Below, piece by piece: positions 7,721-16,810 of a stretch of 64,000 nucleotides of DNA; within the stretch, counting starts at the first letter, position 1; each line of letters begins with the position of its first letter. The notes under the pieces were generated by a model. The model saw only the letters and a list, made by a program, of their open reading frames with translations. It was not told where the DNA came from and ran no database searches. Both the position numbers and the translations under genes were made by a program. This DNA is from Variovorax terrae (GTDB taxonomy: Bacteria > Pseudomonadota > Gammaproteobacteria > Burkholderiales > Burkholderiaceae_C): NCBI RefSeq assembly GCF_022809125.1, contig NZ_JALGBI010000002.1, positions 257,685 through 321,684 of the forward strand, given 5' to 3'.

Positions 7721-9811
7721 CTAGTTGCGTGGCTCCGGGCGCTGCTCGTCGCCGCGCGCGGGACGTTGCGGCCCTTCACCGCGCGGCCGGCGCTCATCCT
7801 GGGCCTGCCGTGCTTGCTGTTGTTGTTGCTGCTGCGCGCGGACACGCTGCGCTTCCTGGGCTTGTTGCGCTGCGCGTTGAGCCGCCTGCTGTTGCTGGCG
7901 CTGGAACTGTTCCTGCTGCTGGCGCTGGGCCTGGTCCCGCTGCATCTGCTGTTGACGCTGCATTTGTTCCTGCCGCTGTTGTTGCTGTTGCTGTTGCTGC
8001 TGCATCTGCTGTTGTTGGCGTTGCGCGGCTTCGCGCTGCATCTGGTCGCGCTGCATTTGCTGCTGTTGCTGGTGCTGCGCCTGGTCCTGCTGCTGGCGTT
8101 GGGCTTCCGCGCGGCGGGCCTGGTCCTGCTGCTGCATCTGCTGCTGGCGCTGCGACTGCTCCTGCCGCTGTTGTTGCTGCATTTGTTCCTGCTGCTGTTG
8201 CTGGGCCTGCCGCTGGGCGGCCTGCGCCCGCTGCTGCTCCTGGTCCTGCCGGGCGCGCGGGTCTTGCCCGGCCTGCGGTGGGCGCTGCGCCTGTTCCCTC
8301 GTCGGGGGCTGCGCGCCTGCGGGCGGATGTGCTGCCGGGCCCTCGGGCGCATGCGGCGGGGCGCCCGGCGGGCGGGCTCCCGGGGCGGGGCCGCCAGAAG
8401 GCTGGGCGGCCAAGGCCGGCGGCGGGCGGCGGGCGATGACCTGGCGGTTCAGCACCTCGGTGGGCGGCATGGCGCGTGGCGGTGCGGGGCGGGCTGCTTC
8501 GGCCGGCAGGCCGCCGCGTCCCGGCGTGGGCGGGGCCACCCCCACCTGGGCCTGGGCCAGTGCGGTTGCAGGCAGGCGCATGAAGTTGCCGCGCACCGGC
8601 CTGCCGCGGCCGAAGTCGTCGGCCGCGATCGCGGTCACGGCCTCGGGGCGGCGCTGGTTGACGTACACGTTGGTGACGTTGACCTGCCGGTTGACGATCA
8701 CTGTGCGGTTCAGGTTGGTGACGTAGGTGGGGCTCGCGGTATAGGCGGGCCGGTAGGCTTCGCCAGGGCCGAGCGGGAACCAGGCCACGCCCGGGTGGCC
8801 GCCGCCGATGGAGATGTTCCAGTTCACGCCGCCGCTGCTGCCGCCCATGAAGGCGACCAGCGCGGGGGCATATACCGGGCGCGGCGCCAGCCGGCCGGGC
8901 ACCCAGGCCCAGCGCGCGCCGACGTAGGCCCAGCGCCCATAGTGGAACGGCGCGAAGCCCCAGGGCGCGTCGTCGATCCAGGTCCAGCCCCAGGGCGCGA
9001 TCCAGTCCCAGTGGCCGTAGCGGTAGGGCGCCCAGTCGGCCACGGCGACGCGCGGCACCCAGACCGCGCCATAGCCCGGGTCGGTCTGCCAGTCGCCGTA
9101 GCTGTCGAGCTGCTCATAGCCGATGGTGTCGCGCGACACGTAGCGCGCCGAGACCGACTGGTCTTCGCGCCGGTCGCGGTCGGCGGCCCAGAGGTCGAAG
9201 GCATCGCGGGCCGGGTTGTCCTGGGCCGAGACCTGGGCGAGGTTGCGGCCCGAGAAGGCGATCTGCTGGCGGCTGGCCAGGCCCAGCGATTCGCCGTTCT
9301 CGCCCCAGGCCGTGCCGCCGCCCGACTGCACGGTGACCTGTGACACGCCGCGCTGCGGATCGACGTCGACGCGGTAGTCGCCCGGCTGGTCCAGCGTGAC
9401 GGCGAGGTTGGGGGTGTCGATCTCGACGCGCTCGCCCGGGTACAGCGTGCGCAGGCGCACGTTGAGCGTGCCCTGCATCAGGCTGAACTGGGCGGTCTGG
9501 TCGTCCAGCGCCGTGATGTCCAGGCTGCTCTGGCCGTTCAGGCGCAAGGCGGTGGCACCGACATGCATTTCGGCCCGCGCGGCGCCGTCGGTCCAGAGCC
9601 GGTCGCCGGCGGTCAGCGGGCGGTTCAGCGTGGCATCGGTCCAGGCGCCGGAGCCGGCGGCGGAGAAACTGACCGCGCCGTCGAAATAGTTGAGCCGCGC
9701 CACCCGGCCGGGCGGGTCGGCCTGGGCGAAGGCCAGCACGCTGGCCGTCAGCAGCATCAGCCCGACGGACCAGGCGCGCAGGCGCGGGAAGGGAGTGAAG
9801 CGGTGGGTCAT
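7721..9811 (-). CDS. FecR-like/DUF6600 secreted protein with long Q-rich tail
   Basis: 696 residues. A signal peptide ends near residue 30 (LAFAQADPPG). Residues about 35-185 look like a FecR-type beta domain (LNYFDGAVSFSAAGSGAW, LWTDGAARAEMHVG). A Trp/Tyr-rich block follows (about 235-310, for example WAPYRYGHWDWIAPWGWTW), the hallmark of DUF6600 proteins. Residues 310-420 have an extracellular, beta-rich look, and from about 500 to 680 the chain is almost entirely Gln, Arg, Ala and Met. The tail is built from CAG/CAA codons and is probably disordered. It is likely exported to the periplasm or surface; no enzymatic motif is seen. Confidence 0.85.
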   Translation of the reverse strand: MTHRFTPFPRLRAWSVGLMLLTASVLAFAQADPPGRVARLNYFDGAVSFSAAGSGAWTDATLNRPLTAGDRLWTDGAARAEMHVGATALRLNGQSSLDITALDDQTAQFSLMQGTLNVRLRTLYPGERVEIDTPNLAVTLDQPGDYRVDVDPQRGVSQVTVQSGGGTAWGENGESLGLASRQQIAFSGRNLAQVSAQDNPARDAFDLWAADRDRREDQSVSARYVSRDTIGYEQLDSYGDWQTDPGYGAVWVPRVAVADWAPYRYGHWDWIAPWGWTWIDDAPWGFAPFHYGRWAYVGARWAWVPGRLAPRPVYAPALVAFMGGSSGGVNWNISIGGGHPGVAWFPLGPGEAYRPAYTASPTYVTNLNRTVIVNRQVNVTNVYVNQRRPEAVTAIAADDFGRGRPVRGNFMRLPATALAQAQVGVAPPTPGRGGLPAEAARPAPPRAMPPTEVLNRQVIARRPPPALAAQPSGGPAPGARPPGAPPHAPEGPAAHPPAGAQPPTREQAQRPPQAGQDPRARQDQEQQRAQAAQRQAQQQQQEQMQQQQRQEQSQRQQQMQQQDQARRAEAQRQQQDQAQHQQQQQMQRDQMQREAAQRQQQQMQQQQQQQQQRQEQMQRQQQMQRDQAQRQQQEQFQRQQQQAAQRAAQQAQEAQRVRAQQQQQQQARQAQDERRPRGEGPQRPARGDEQRPEPRN
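7750..8270 (-). repeat. Low-complexity CAG/CAA codon tract
   Basis: On the minus strand this stretch is dominated by CAG, CAA, CGC and GCC codons and encodes Q-rich runs such as QQQQQEQMQQQQRQEQ. It is imperfect rather than a strict tandem array, yet prone to slippage, so the length may vary between strains. The opposite strand shows an apparent Leu-rich reading frame that is only its mirror. Confidence 0.8.
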
Positions 9812-9967
9812 GGTGTCCTCTCTTCTGTTCTGGCGGTACGAGGCGCGGTGCGCCTTCTTCCTTAAGAGAACGCGCGAGCCGCCGAAAGATCGCTAACCGG
9901 ATGCAAAGCATGTGCAAGTTCCCAGGGGGATTTGCAACGAGGTGTAATGGTTTTTAGGGTAAAAAGA

Positions 9968-10016
9968 GGCGGATGTCCAGGTGCAGCGGACGTTTCTTGC
10001 TATCAAATCCGGAGCG
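9968..10016 (+). repeat. Dispersed GCTATC repeat, copy 1
   Basis: GGCGGATGTCC (9968-9978), 20 nt, then GCTATCAAA (9999-10007) followed by GGAGCG. It lies in the 296-bp gap between the icmF stop and the start of the DUF6600 gene. Same geometry as the copies near 14.9, 23.2, 28.1, 32.2, 33.6, 37.3 and 48.5 kb. Confidence 0.8.
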
Positions 10017-10107
10017 ATGAAGGCGAGGCGTGGCCTCGCCGGGCGGCGGCCACTCGGCGAGGTTCCCCGGCGGCGCGGCCGCCCCGCCCGTCCGGCAGCG
10101 CCGGCGT

Positions 10108-13100
10108 CTACATGTTGCGCCGGTACTGCCCGCCGACCTCGAACAGGGCCGAGGTGATCTGGCCGAGCGAGCACACGCGCACCGCGTCCATCAGCACCTC
10201 GAACACGTTGTGGTTCTCGATCACGGCCTGCTGCAGGCGCTTGAGCAGGGCCGGGGCCTGGGCCGCATGGCGCGCATGGAAGTCCTGCAGGCGCGTGAGC
10301 TGGCTCTGCTTCTCTTCGTCGGTGGAGCGGGCCAGCTCCAGCTTGTCCTGCACCGCGTCGCCGTGCGGGTTGCGGAAGGTGTTGACGCCGATGATGGGCA
10401 GCTCGCCGGTGTGCTTGAGCATCTCGTAGTGCATCGACTCGTCCTGGATGCGGCCGCGCTGGTAGCCGGTTTCCATCGCGCCGAGCACGCCGCCGCGCTC
10501 CGCGATGCGCTCGAACTCCAGCAGCACGGCTTCCTCCACCAGCTCGGTCAGCTCCTCGATGATGAAGGCGCCCTGGTTCGGGTTCTCGTTCTTGGCCAGG
10601 CCCCACTCGCGGTTGATGATGAGCTGGATCGCCATGGCGCGGCGCACCGAGTCTTCGGTCGGCGTGGTGATGGCTTCGTCGAAGGCGTTGGTGTGCAGGC
10701 TGTTGCAGTTGTCGTAGATCGCGATCAGCGCCTGCAAGGTGGTGCGGATGTCGTTGAACTGGATTTCCTGCGCGTGCAGGCTGCGGCCGCTGGTCTGGAT
10801 GTGGTATTTGAGTTTCTGACTGCGTTCGTTGGCGCCGTACTTTTCCTTCATCGCCACGGCCCAGATGCGGCGCGCCACGCGGCCCATCACGGTGTACTCG
10901 GGGTCCATGCCGTTGCTGAAGAAGAAGGAGAGATTCGGCGCGAAGTCGTCGATGTGCATGCCGCGCGCCAGGTACGCCTCCACGAAGGTGAAGCCGTTCG
11001 AGAGCGTGAACGCAAGCTGGCTGATCGGGTTGGCGCCGGCTTCGGCGATGTGGTAGCCCGAGATCGACACCGAGTAGAAGTTGCGCACGTTGTGGTGCAC
11101 GAAGTAGGCGGCGATATCGCCCATGACCTTGAGGCTGAACTCGGTGGAGAAGATGCAGGTGTTCTGGCCCTGGTCTTCCTTGAGGATGTCGGCTTGCACC
11201 GTGCCGCGCACATTGGCCAGCACCCATTCGCGGATCTTGGCGGCTTCGGTGTCGGTGGGCTCGCGGCCGTTGTCGGCCTTGAACTTGTCCAGGTTCTGGT
11301 CGATCGCCGTGTTCATGAACATCGCAAGGATGCTGGGTGCCGGGCCGTTGATGGTCATGCTGACCGAGGTGGCCGGGTTGCACAGGTCGAAGCCGCCGTA
11401 CAGCACCTTCATGTCGTCCAGCGTGGCGATGGACACGCCCGAGTTGCCCACCTTGCCGTAGATGTCGGGCCGCAGGTCGGGGTCGTTGCCGTAGAGCGTG
11501 ACCGAGTCGAACGCGGTGGACAGGCGCTTGGCCGGCATGCCCTCGCTGAGCAGCTTGAAGCGCTTGTTGGTGCGGAACGGGTCGCCCTCGCCGGCGAACA
11601 TGCGCGTCGGGTCCTCGCCCTCGCGCTTGAAGGCGAAGGTGCCGGCGGTGTAGGGGTAGCTGCCCGGCACGTTGTCCAGCATCAGCCACTTGAGGATTTC
11701 GCCGTGGTCTTCGTACTGCGGCAGGCTGACCTTGCGGATGGGGGTGCCCGAGAGCGATTTCGTGGTGAGCGCGGTGCGGATTTCCTTGTCGCGGATCTTC
11801 ACCACGTACTCGTCGCCGGCATAGGCCTGCTGCATCTCGGGCCACTGGGCCAGCAGCTTGCGCGCGGCCGGGTCCTGCACGGCCTCGCGCTGCTGCGCGA
11901 GGTCCAGCGTGGCCTCGGCCGCCGGGGCGCGCTCGGGCTTGTCGACCCGCAGCATGGCCGTCGCCGCGCGCAGCTGCTGGATCTCGCGCGCCAGCCGGGC
12001 CTGCTCGCGGGCGCGCTTCTTATAGCCGCGCACGGTATCGCTGATCTCGGCCAGGTAGCGCGCGCGCGCGGGCGGCACGATGGGCGTCTGGTTGGTGCTG
12101 TGGCGCCCGCCGGCCCGCGGCAGGCTGCCGTCGCCCAGGTGCAGGCCGAGCTTGGCCAGCCGCGGCTTCAGCGCCTGGTACAGCGCGGTCACGCCGTCGT
12201 CGTTGAAGCGCGCGGCCATGGTGCCGAACACCGGCATCTGGTCGGCAGGCGTGGTCCAGGCCTCCTTGTTGCGCTGCACCTGCTTGGACACGTCGCGCAG
12301 CGCATCGGCCGCGCCCTTGCGGTCGAACTTGTTGATGGCCACGAACTCGGCGAAATCGAGCATGTCGATCTTCTCGAGCTGGCTGGCGGCGCCGAACTCG
12401 GGCGTCATCACGTACATCGGCACGTCCACATGCGGCACGATGGCCGCATCGCCCTGGCCGATGCCCGAGGTCTCGACCACGATCAGGTCGAAACCGGCGC
12501 ACTTGGCGGCGGCCACCACGTCGGGCAGGGCCTGGCTGATCTCGGAGCCGAAGTCGCGCGTGGCCAGCGAACGCATGTACACGCGCGGCCCGTTCTGCCA
12601 CGGGTTGATGGCGTTCATGCGGATGCGGTCGCCCAGCAGGGCGCCGCCGCTCTTGCGGCGCGAGGGGTCGATTGAGATGATGGCCACGCGCAGCGTGTCG
12701 CCCTGGTCGAGGCGCAGGCGGCGGATCAGCTCGTCCGTCAGGCTCGACTTGCCCGCGCCGCCGGTGCCGGTGATGCCGAGCACCGGTATCTTCTGCGTTG
12801 CGGCCCGGGCCCGCAGCGCCTGGACGGTGGCCTCGTCGGCCCGGCCGTTCTCGAGCGAGGTGATGAGCTGGGCCAGCGCGCGCCAGGCCATCTCACCGTG
12901 GCCTTCGAGGGCTTCCAGGGTCTTGGGCGCGTGGGCGGTGAGGTCCTTGTCGCAGCGCATCACCATCTCGCCGATCATGCCGGCCAGGCCCATCTTCTGG
13001 CCGTCCTCGGGGCTGTAGATGCGGCTCACGCCGTAGGCCTGGAGTTCGCGGATCTCGGGCGGCACGATCACGCCGCCGCCGCCGCCGAACACCTGGATAT

Positions 13101-13401
13101 GCGCGCCGCCGCGCGCCTTCAGCAGGTCCACCATGTACTTGAAGTACTCGACATGGCCGCCCTGGTAGCTGCTGATGGCGATGCCCTGCGCATCTTCCTG
13201 CAGCGCGGCCGTCACCACCTCGTCCACGCTGCGGTTGTGGCCCAGGTGGACCACCTCGGCGCCCATGCCCTGCAGGATGCGGCGCATGATGTTGATGGCC
13301 GCGTCATGGCCGTCGAACAGCGAGGCGGCGGTGACGAAGCGCACCTTGTGCGTGGGGCGGTAGCTGGCGAGAGCCTTGTATTCGGCGGACAGGTCGGTCA
13401 T
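10108..13401 (-). CDS. icmF: Fused isobutyryl-CoA mutase (IcmF)
   Basis: 1097 residues from the ATG at 13399-13401; eight further in-frame residues are possible. The N-terminus is a coenzyme B12-binding domain ([16 protein letters not shown] with the axial His; [12 protein letters not shown]). A MeaI-type G-protein chaperone follows, with P-loop GTGGAGKSS. The C-terminal half is the mutase barrel. This B12-GTPase-mutase order is diagnostic of IcmF, which interconverts isobutyryl-CoA and n-butyryl-CoA (some act on isovaleryl/pivalyl-CoA) and repairs its own cofactor with GTP. Family knowledge, not sequence alone, gives the substrate. It is 40 bp downstream of ppk2 on the same strand. Confidence 0.95.
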   Translation of the reverse strand: MTDLSAEYKALASYRPTHKVRFVTAASLFDGHDAAINIMRRILQGMGAEVVHLGHNRSVDEVVTAALQEDAQGIAISSYQGGHVEYFKYMVDLLKARGGAHIQVFGGGGGVIVPPEIRELQAYGVSRIYSPEDGQKMGLAGMIGEMVMRCDKDLTAHAPKTLEALEGHGEMAWRALAQLITSLENGRADEATVQALRARAATQKIPVLGITGTGGAGKSSLTDELIRRLRLDQGDTLRVAIISIDPSRRKSGGALLGDRIRMNAINPWQNGPRVYMRSLATRDFGSEISQALPDVVAAAKCAGFDLIVVETSGIGQGDAAIVPHVDVPMYVMTPEFGAASQLEKIDMLDFAEFVAINKFDRKGAADALRDVSKQVQRNKEAWTTPADQMPVFGTMAARFNDDGVTALYQALKPRLAKLGLHLGDGSLPRAGGRHSTNQTPIVPPARARYLAEISDTVRGYKKRAREQARLAREIQQLRAATAMLRVDKPERAPAAEATLDLAQQREAVQDPAARKLLAQWPEMQQAYAGDEYVVKIRDKEIRTALTTKSLSGTPIRKVSLPQYEDHGEILKWLMLDNVPGSYPYTAGTFAFKREGEDPTRMFAGEGDPFRTNKRFKLLSEGMPAKRLSTAFDSVTLYGNDPDLRPDIYGKVGNSGVSIATLDDMKVLYGGFDLCNPATSVSMTINGPAPSILAMFMNTAIDQNLDKFKADNGREPTDTEAAKIREWVLANVRGTVQADILKEDQGQNTCIFSTEFSLKVMGDIAAYFVHHNVRNFYSVSISGYHIAEAGANPISQLAFTLSNGFTFVEAYLARGMHIDDFAPNLSFFFSNGMDPEYTVMGRVARRIWAVAMKEKYGANERSQKLKYHIQTSGRSLHAQEIQFNDIRTTLQALIAIYDNCNSLHTNAFDEAITTPTEDSVRRAMAIQLIINREWGLAKNENPNQGAFIIEELTELVEEAVLLEFERIAERGGVLGAMETGYQRGRIQDESMHYEMLKHTGELPIIGVNTFRNPHGDAVQDKLELARSTDEEKQSQLTRLQDFHARHAAQAPALLKRLQQAVIENHNVFEVLMDAVRVCSLGQITSALFEVGGQYRRNM

Positions 13402-13441
13402 GGCGTCGGTCTTTCGCGAAATCACAGCAGAGGGGAGGGGC

Positions 13442-14302
13442 TCACTCGACCTTGAGGCCCTTGAGCTGGGGGTTGGGGTCGGGGTAGCGCAGGCCGAGGC
13501 CTTGCAGGGTGTCGCGCAGCACGCTGGCGATCATCAGATTGCGGTGGGTCTTGGAGTCGGACGGCACGATGGTCCAGGGCGCCCATTCGGTGCTGGTGGC
13601 GCCCAGCAGCGCGCCGTAGGCCTTCTGGTAGTCGGGCCATTGCTTGCGGGCGCTCAGGTCGTCGAGGCTGAACTTCCAGTGCTTGGTCGGGTCGTCCACG
13701 CGCTCCTGCAGGCGCTTGCGCTGCTCCTCGAAACTGATGTGCAGCAGGAACTTGAGGATCACCGTGCCGGTTTCACTGAGCAGGCGCTCGAAATCGTTGA
13801 TCTGGCGGTAGCGCTGCTGCGTCTGCTCGGGCGTGATCCAGCCGTTGACCACCGGCACCAGCACGTCTTCGTAATGGCTGCGGTTGAACACCATGACCTC
13901 GCCGGCGCCCGGCATCTCGCGGTGGATGCGCCACAGGTAGTCGTGCGCGCGCTCCGCCTCGGTGGGGGCCTTCCAGCCCACGGTGCGCACGCCCAGCGGG
14001 CTCATGCGGGCAAACACGCCGCGCACCGTGCCGTCTTTGCCCGCGGTGTCGGTGCCCTGCAGCACCACCAGTAGCTTGAAGCGCTTGTCGGCGAAGAAGA
14101 TGTCCTGCAGCGCGTCGAGCTCCACGGCGAGGGCGTCCACCGCCTCCTTGTCCTGCGCCTTGCTGCCGCTGGAAAACGGCTTGGCCGCGGGGTCGAAGTC
14201 CGCCAGCGCGCGCGGCTTGCCCGTCTTGGTGGCGGGCAGGCGCCAGTCCGCCAGGGCGCGGGCCAGCGGGCGGGCTTCCTCGTCGGCTCGGGAAGAGGGC
14301 AT
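13442..14302 (-). CDS. ppk2: Polyphosphate kinase 2 family protein
   Basis: 286 residues from the ATG at 14300-14302. The P-loop [12 protein letters not shown], the lid-region stretch [15 protein letters not shown] and the C-terminal [19 protein letters not shown] are those of PPK2 enzymes, which transfer phosphate between polyphosphate and nucleotides. Single-domain length fits class I or III. It is the first gene of a probable operon with icmF; GTP demand of the IcmF chaperone could be one reason for the pairing, but this is speculation. A perfect palindrome sits just upstream. Confidence 0.93.
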   Translation of the reverse strand: MPSSRADEEARPLARALADWRLPATKTGKPRALADFDPAAKPFSSGSKAQDKEAVDALAVELDALQDIFFADKRFKLLVVLQGTDTAGKDGTVRGVFARMSPLGVRTVGWKAPTEAERAHDYLWRIHREMPGAGEVMVFNRSHYEDVLVPVVNGWITPEQTQQRYRQINDFERLLSETGTVILKFLLHISFEEQRKRLQERVDDPTKHWKFSLDDLSARKQWPDYQKAYGALLGATSTEWAPWTIVPSDSKTHRNLMIASVLRDTLQGLGLRYPDPNPQLKGLKVE

Positions 14303-14320
14303 GTCTGTCTCCGGCGTTCT

Positions 14321-14344
14321 GTTGACGTTTACGTAAACGTCAAC
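14321..14344. promoter_or_regulatory. Perfect 24-bp palindrome upstream of ppk2-icmF
   Basis: GTTGACGTTTAC is followed directly by its exact reverse complement, centred between 14332 and 14333, 18 bp upstream of the ppk2 ATG. The ACGTTTACGTAAACGT core resembles, from memory, operators of MerR-type regulators of branched-chain acyl-CoA catabolism (LiuR-like). That would suit an operon carrying an acyl-CoA mutase. No such regulator is in the window. Confidence 0.75.
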
Positions 14345-14396
14345 TTTAAACGATTTGCCCGGCCTTGTCCCGACAAATTTCGGGCCGGCGCCGGGA

Positions 14397-14852
14397 TCAG
14401 GGCCGCGCCGCGCCGCCGGCCAGCCGCCGGGCCAGCGCCATGCCCGCGGCCATGGCGGCGACGAACAGCAGGGCATCCAGGCCACCCGTCAGCAGCGAAG
14501 CCAGCGCCGGCCCCGGGCAGTAGCCCGCCAGGCCCCAGCCGATGCCGAACAGGGCGGCGCCGAACACCAGCCGCCGGTCGACGCCGCGCCGCGTGGGCAA
14601 CTGGAAGGTGGCGGCCCGCCAGGGCTTGCGCCCGGGGCGCGGGGTGACGGCGAACGCCACCAGCGTCACGCACAGCGCGCCGCCCATCACGAAGGCCAGG
14701 CTCGGGTCCCAGGCGCCGAAGCGGGCCGGGTCCACGAGGCCGCCCACATTGAGAAAGCCGATCACCTTGGCCGGCTGCGTCATGCCCGAGAGCACCAGCC
14801 CCACGGCGAACAGCGCGCCCGACACCAGCGCCAGCAGCAGTTTCTGGATCAT
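14397..14852 (-). CDS. YeeE/YedE-type half-permease (DUF6691)
   Basis: 151 residues with about four membrane spans, starting at the ATG MIQKLLLALVSGALFAVGL. The motif GYCPGPALASL near residue 115 marks the DUF6691 half of the split YeeE/YedE (PmpA/PmpB) family, which import thiosulfate or other reduced sulfur species. It follows the second half-permease by 16 bp on the minus strand and is divergent from the persulfide dioxygenase operon. Confidence 0.9.
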   Translation of the reverse strand: MIQKLLLALVSGALFAVGLVLSGMTQPAKVIGFLNVGGLVDPARFGAWDPSLAFVMGGALCVTLVAFAVTPRPGRKPWRAATFQLPTRRGVDRRLVFGAALFGIGWGLAGYCPGPALASLLTGGLDALLFVAAMAAGMALARRLAGGAARP

Positions 14853-14862
14853 GGAGGCCTCC

Positions 14863-14904
14863 TGTCCTTCAGCCCTGGACATAGCGTGCTATCAAAACAG
14901 TAGC
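14863..14904 (+). repeat. Dispersed GCTATC repeat, copy 2 (at the yeeE/yedE junction)
   Basis: TGTCC (14863-14867), exactly 20 nt, GCTATC (14888-14893), ending TAGC at 14901-14904. The element covers the stop codon and about the last dozen codons of the upstream half-permease and runs into the gap before the next gene. Confidence 0.65.
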
Positions 14905-15279
14905 GGCACCGGCGCCCATGAAAACCAGCGTGGCCACCAGCGAGCGCATCGAGCGCCGGCCCAGGCCGCACACGCCATGGCCGCTGGTGCAGCCCGAGCC
15001 CAGGACCGTGCCGAAGCCGACGAGGGCGCCGGCGGCCAGCAGCAGCGGCCAGGGGCGCAGCACGGTGGCCGGCGGGTGCAGCCAGGCCGCGGCTGCCGCG
15101 CCGGCGCCCACCAGCCCGGCCAGGAAGGCCCAGCGCCAGGCGGCTTCGCCCGGGATGCGGCTGAACGCGCCGGCAGCGATGCCGCTGATGCCGGCGATGC
15201 GCCCGAGCGAGGCCAACAGCAGCCAGCTCGCCAGTCCGATGAGAACGCCGCCCGCGGCGGCTTGCCAATAGGAATGCAT
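14869..15279 (-). CDS. YeeE/YedE-type half-permease
   Basis: 136 residues with about four membrane spans, starting at [15 protein letters not shown]. It carries the signature [15 protein letters not shown] near residue 100; the conserved cysteine of this motif lies in the transport path of YeeE proteins. Together with the adjacent DUF6691 gene it should form the two halves of one sulfur-compound permease. Its last codons overlap a dispersed repeat. Divergent from the CstR-like repressor, with a palindrome between them. Confidence 0.9.
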   Translation of the reverse strand: MHSYWQAAAGGVLIGLASWLLLASLGRIAGISGIAAGAFSRIPGEAAWRWAFLAGLVGAGAAAAAWLHPPATVLRPWPLLLAAGALVGFGTVLGSGCTSGHGVCGLGRRSMRSLVATLVFMGAGAATVLIARYVQG

Positions 15280-15306
15280 GGGTTTTTGAGGAAAATCAAA
15301 ACCGCC

Positions 15307-15328
15307 AATATACTCCACAGGGTATATT
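15307..15328. promoter_or_regulatory. Inverted repeat, probable operator of the CstR-like repressor
   Basis: AATATAC, 8 nt, GTATATT: perfect 7-bp arms in the intergenic space between the divergent half-permease and repressor genes. CsoR-family operators are commonly AT-flanked inverted repeats at this kind of position. The site is well placed to silence both directions. Confidence 0.65.
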
Positions 15329-15350
15329 GATGGCTTCAAAGGTTTATTCG

Positions 15351-15596
15351 ATGTCACGTCTTGCCGATCCCGGAAAAAAGAAAGCCCTGCGCGACCGGCT
15401 GGCCCGGGTCGAGGGCCAGTTGCGCGGCCTCCAGCGCCTGGTCGAGGGCGATGCCGACTGCGAGAAAATCGCCCAGCAGCTGGCCGCCGCCCGCAAGGCG
15501 CTGGACAAGTCGTTCTTCTCGATGGTCGGCTGCATGATCGAGCAGGGCGACCTGCCGCCCGACCACGTGGCCCGCATGCTGGCCAAGTTCGCCTGA
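15351..15596 (+). CDS. CsoR/CstR-family repressor, probable persulfide sensor
   Basis: 81 residues from the ATG at 15351 (AAAGG seven bases upstream). Starts at 15327 or 15330 would overlap the palindrome and are less likely. The all-helical CsoR fold is evident ([20 protein letters not shown]). Cys37 (DADC) and Cys61 (MVGC) are present, but the residue four before Cys61, a His in copper CsoR, is Ser57. Two Cys without the His is the CstR-like pattern that reacts with persulfides. The next gene encodes a persulfide dioxygenase, which supports this role. Confidence 0.85.
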   Translation: MSRLADPGKKKALRDRLARVEGQLRGLQRLVEGDADCEKIAQQLAAARKALDKSFFSMVGCMIEQGDLPPDHVARMLAKFA

Positions 15597-15612
15597 CTCC
15601 CCGAAAGCGCCC

Positions 15613-16725
15613 ATGAACCCGATCCAGCTCTTCGATCCCGTTTCCAGCACCTACACCTATGTGTTGATCGACGAGGCCAGCCGCGAGGCGCTCATCATCG
15701 ACCCGGTGGACGAGCAGCTCGAGCGCGACCTCGCCACGCTGCGCGAGCATGGCTTGCGCCTCGTGTGGACGGTGGAAACCCATGCGCATGCTGACCACAT
15801 CACCAGCGCCGGGCAACTGGCCGAGCACGCGGGGGCGCGCACCGCCGCGCCCGCCGGCTGCGGCATCAGCACGGCGGCCGTGCAACTGCGCGATGGCGAC
15901 GTGCTGCGCTTCGGCGGCGAGCAGATCCAGGTCCTGCACACGCCGGGCCACACCGCCGGCAGCATGAGCTACCGCTGGCGCCAGCATGTGTTCACCGGCG
16001 ACACGCTGCTGATCAACGGCTGCGGCCGCACCGATTTCCAGTCGGGCAGCGCCGAAGACCTGTACCGCAGCCTGACGCAGGTGCTGTTCGCGCTGCCCGA
16101 TGACACCGTGGTCTGGCCTGGGCACGACTACCAGGGCCGCAGCCACTCCAGCATCGGCGTGGAAAAAGCCACCAATGCGCGCGTGGCCGGCCGGTCGCTG
16201 GCAGAATTTGTAGCGATCATGAACGAACTCCACCTGCCCCGGCCCCGCCGCATCGACGAAGCGCTGCCTGCCAACCAGGTGTCCGGCCTGCGCCACGACG
16301 CCGGCGGCGCGGCGCCCGATGCCGTGCGCCCGGCAGAAGGCTATGCGGGCGACGTCCCGCCGCCGCTGGCCCTGGCCTGGTGGCAGGCCGGCGAGGCCGT
16401 GCTGGTCGACGTGCGCACCGATGCCGAGCGCGAATGGGTGGGCTTCGTGCCCGGCGCCGTGCCGCTGGCCTGGAAGCAGTGGCCGGGCATGGCGATGAAC
16501 GCCAGCTTCGATGAGGGCCTGAAGGCCGCGGTGCCGCCCGGCGGCAAGGTCGTGCTGCTGTGCCGCAGCGGCGTGCGTTCGGTGGCGGCCGCCCGGCGTG
16601 CCACGGAACTCGGCTTCGAGGCCTACAACATCCTCGAAGGTTTCGAGGGCGACCCCGACCAGAACGCCCAGCGCGGCCGCAAGGGTGGCTGGCGCCTGCG
16701 CGGCCTGCCCTGGCGCCAGAACTAG
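15613..16725 (+). CDS. Persulfide dioxygenase-rhodanese fusion
   Basis: 370 residues. The N-terminal 240 are an ETHE1-type metallo-beta-lactamase fold: THAHADH at about 56-62, [29 protein letters not shown] and [13 protein letters not shown]. The C-terminal part (about 255-370) is a rhodanese domain with the active-site loop CRSGVRS, Cys near 317. ETHE1 enzymes oxidise glutathione persulfide to sulfite; the rhodanese can pass sulfane sulfur to thiosulfate. Such PDO-rhodanese fusions are known. It lies 16 bp after the CstR-like repressor and probably forms one operon with it. Confidence 0.93.
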   Translation: MNPIQLFDPVSSTYTYVLIDEASREALIIDPVDEQLERDLATLREHGLRLVWTVETHAHADHITSAGQLAEHAGARTAAPAGCGISTAAVQLRDGDVLRFGGEQIQVLHTPGHTAGSMSYRWRQHVFTGDTLLINGCGRTDFQSGSAEDLYRSLTQVLFALPDDTVVWPGHDYQGRSHSSIGVEKATNARVAGRSLAEFVAIMNELHLPRPRRIDEALPANQVSGLRHDAGGAAPDAVRPAEGYAGDVPPPLALAWWQAGEAVLVDVRTDAEREWVGFVPGAVPLAWKQWPGMAMNASFDEGLKAAVPPGGKVVLLCRSGVRSVAAARRATELGFEAYNILEGFEGDPDQNAQRGRKGGWRLRGLPWRQN

Positions 16726-16740
16726 GGTCCGCTTTCTCAG

Positions 16741-16758
16741 CCGGCCCGCCGCGGCCGG
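16741..16758 (+). terminator. GC-rich hairpin after the persulfide dioxygenase gene
   Basis: CCGGCC and GGCCGG form a 6-bp stem with a 6-nt loop, 15 bp after the stop codon. There is no T-run, so it may only weakly terminate or stabilise the message end. Confidence 0.35.
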
Positions 16759-16810
16759 AGCGCGCCTGCGCGAACCAGCAAGGCCGCGCCATGCGGTCTA
16801 AACTGGCGGC

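Noticed and set aside
7766..9343. Long plus-strand frame with leucine-rich 'membrane' sequence
   Set aside because: It is the antisense image of the CAG/CAA-rich tail of the DUF6600 gene; the Leu runs are simply CTG/TTG codons opposite Gln codons.
10030..12675. 881-codon plus-strand frame opposite icmF
   Set aside because: No recognisable domain; the minus strand encodes full B12, GTPase and mutase domains.
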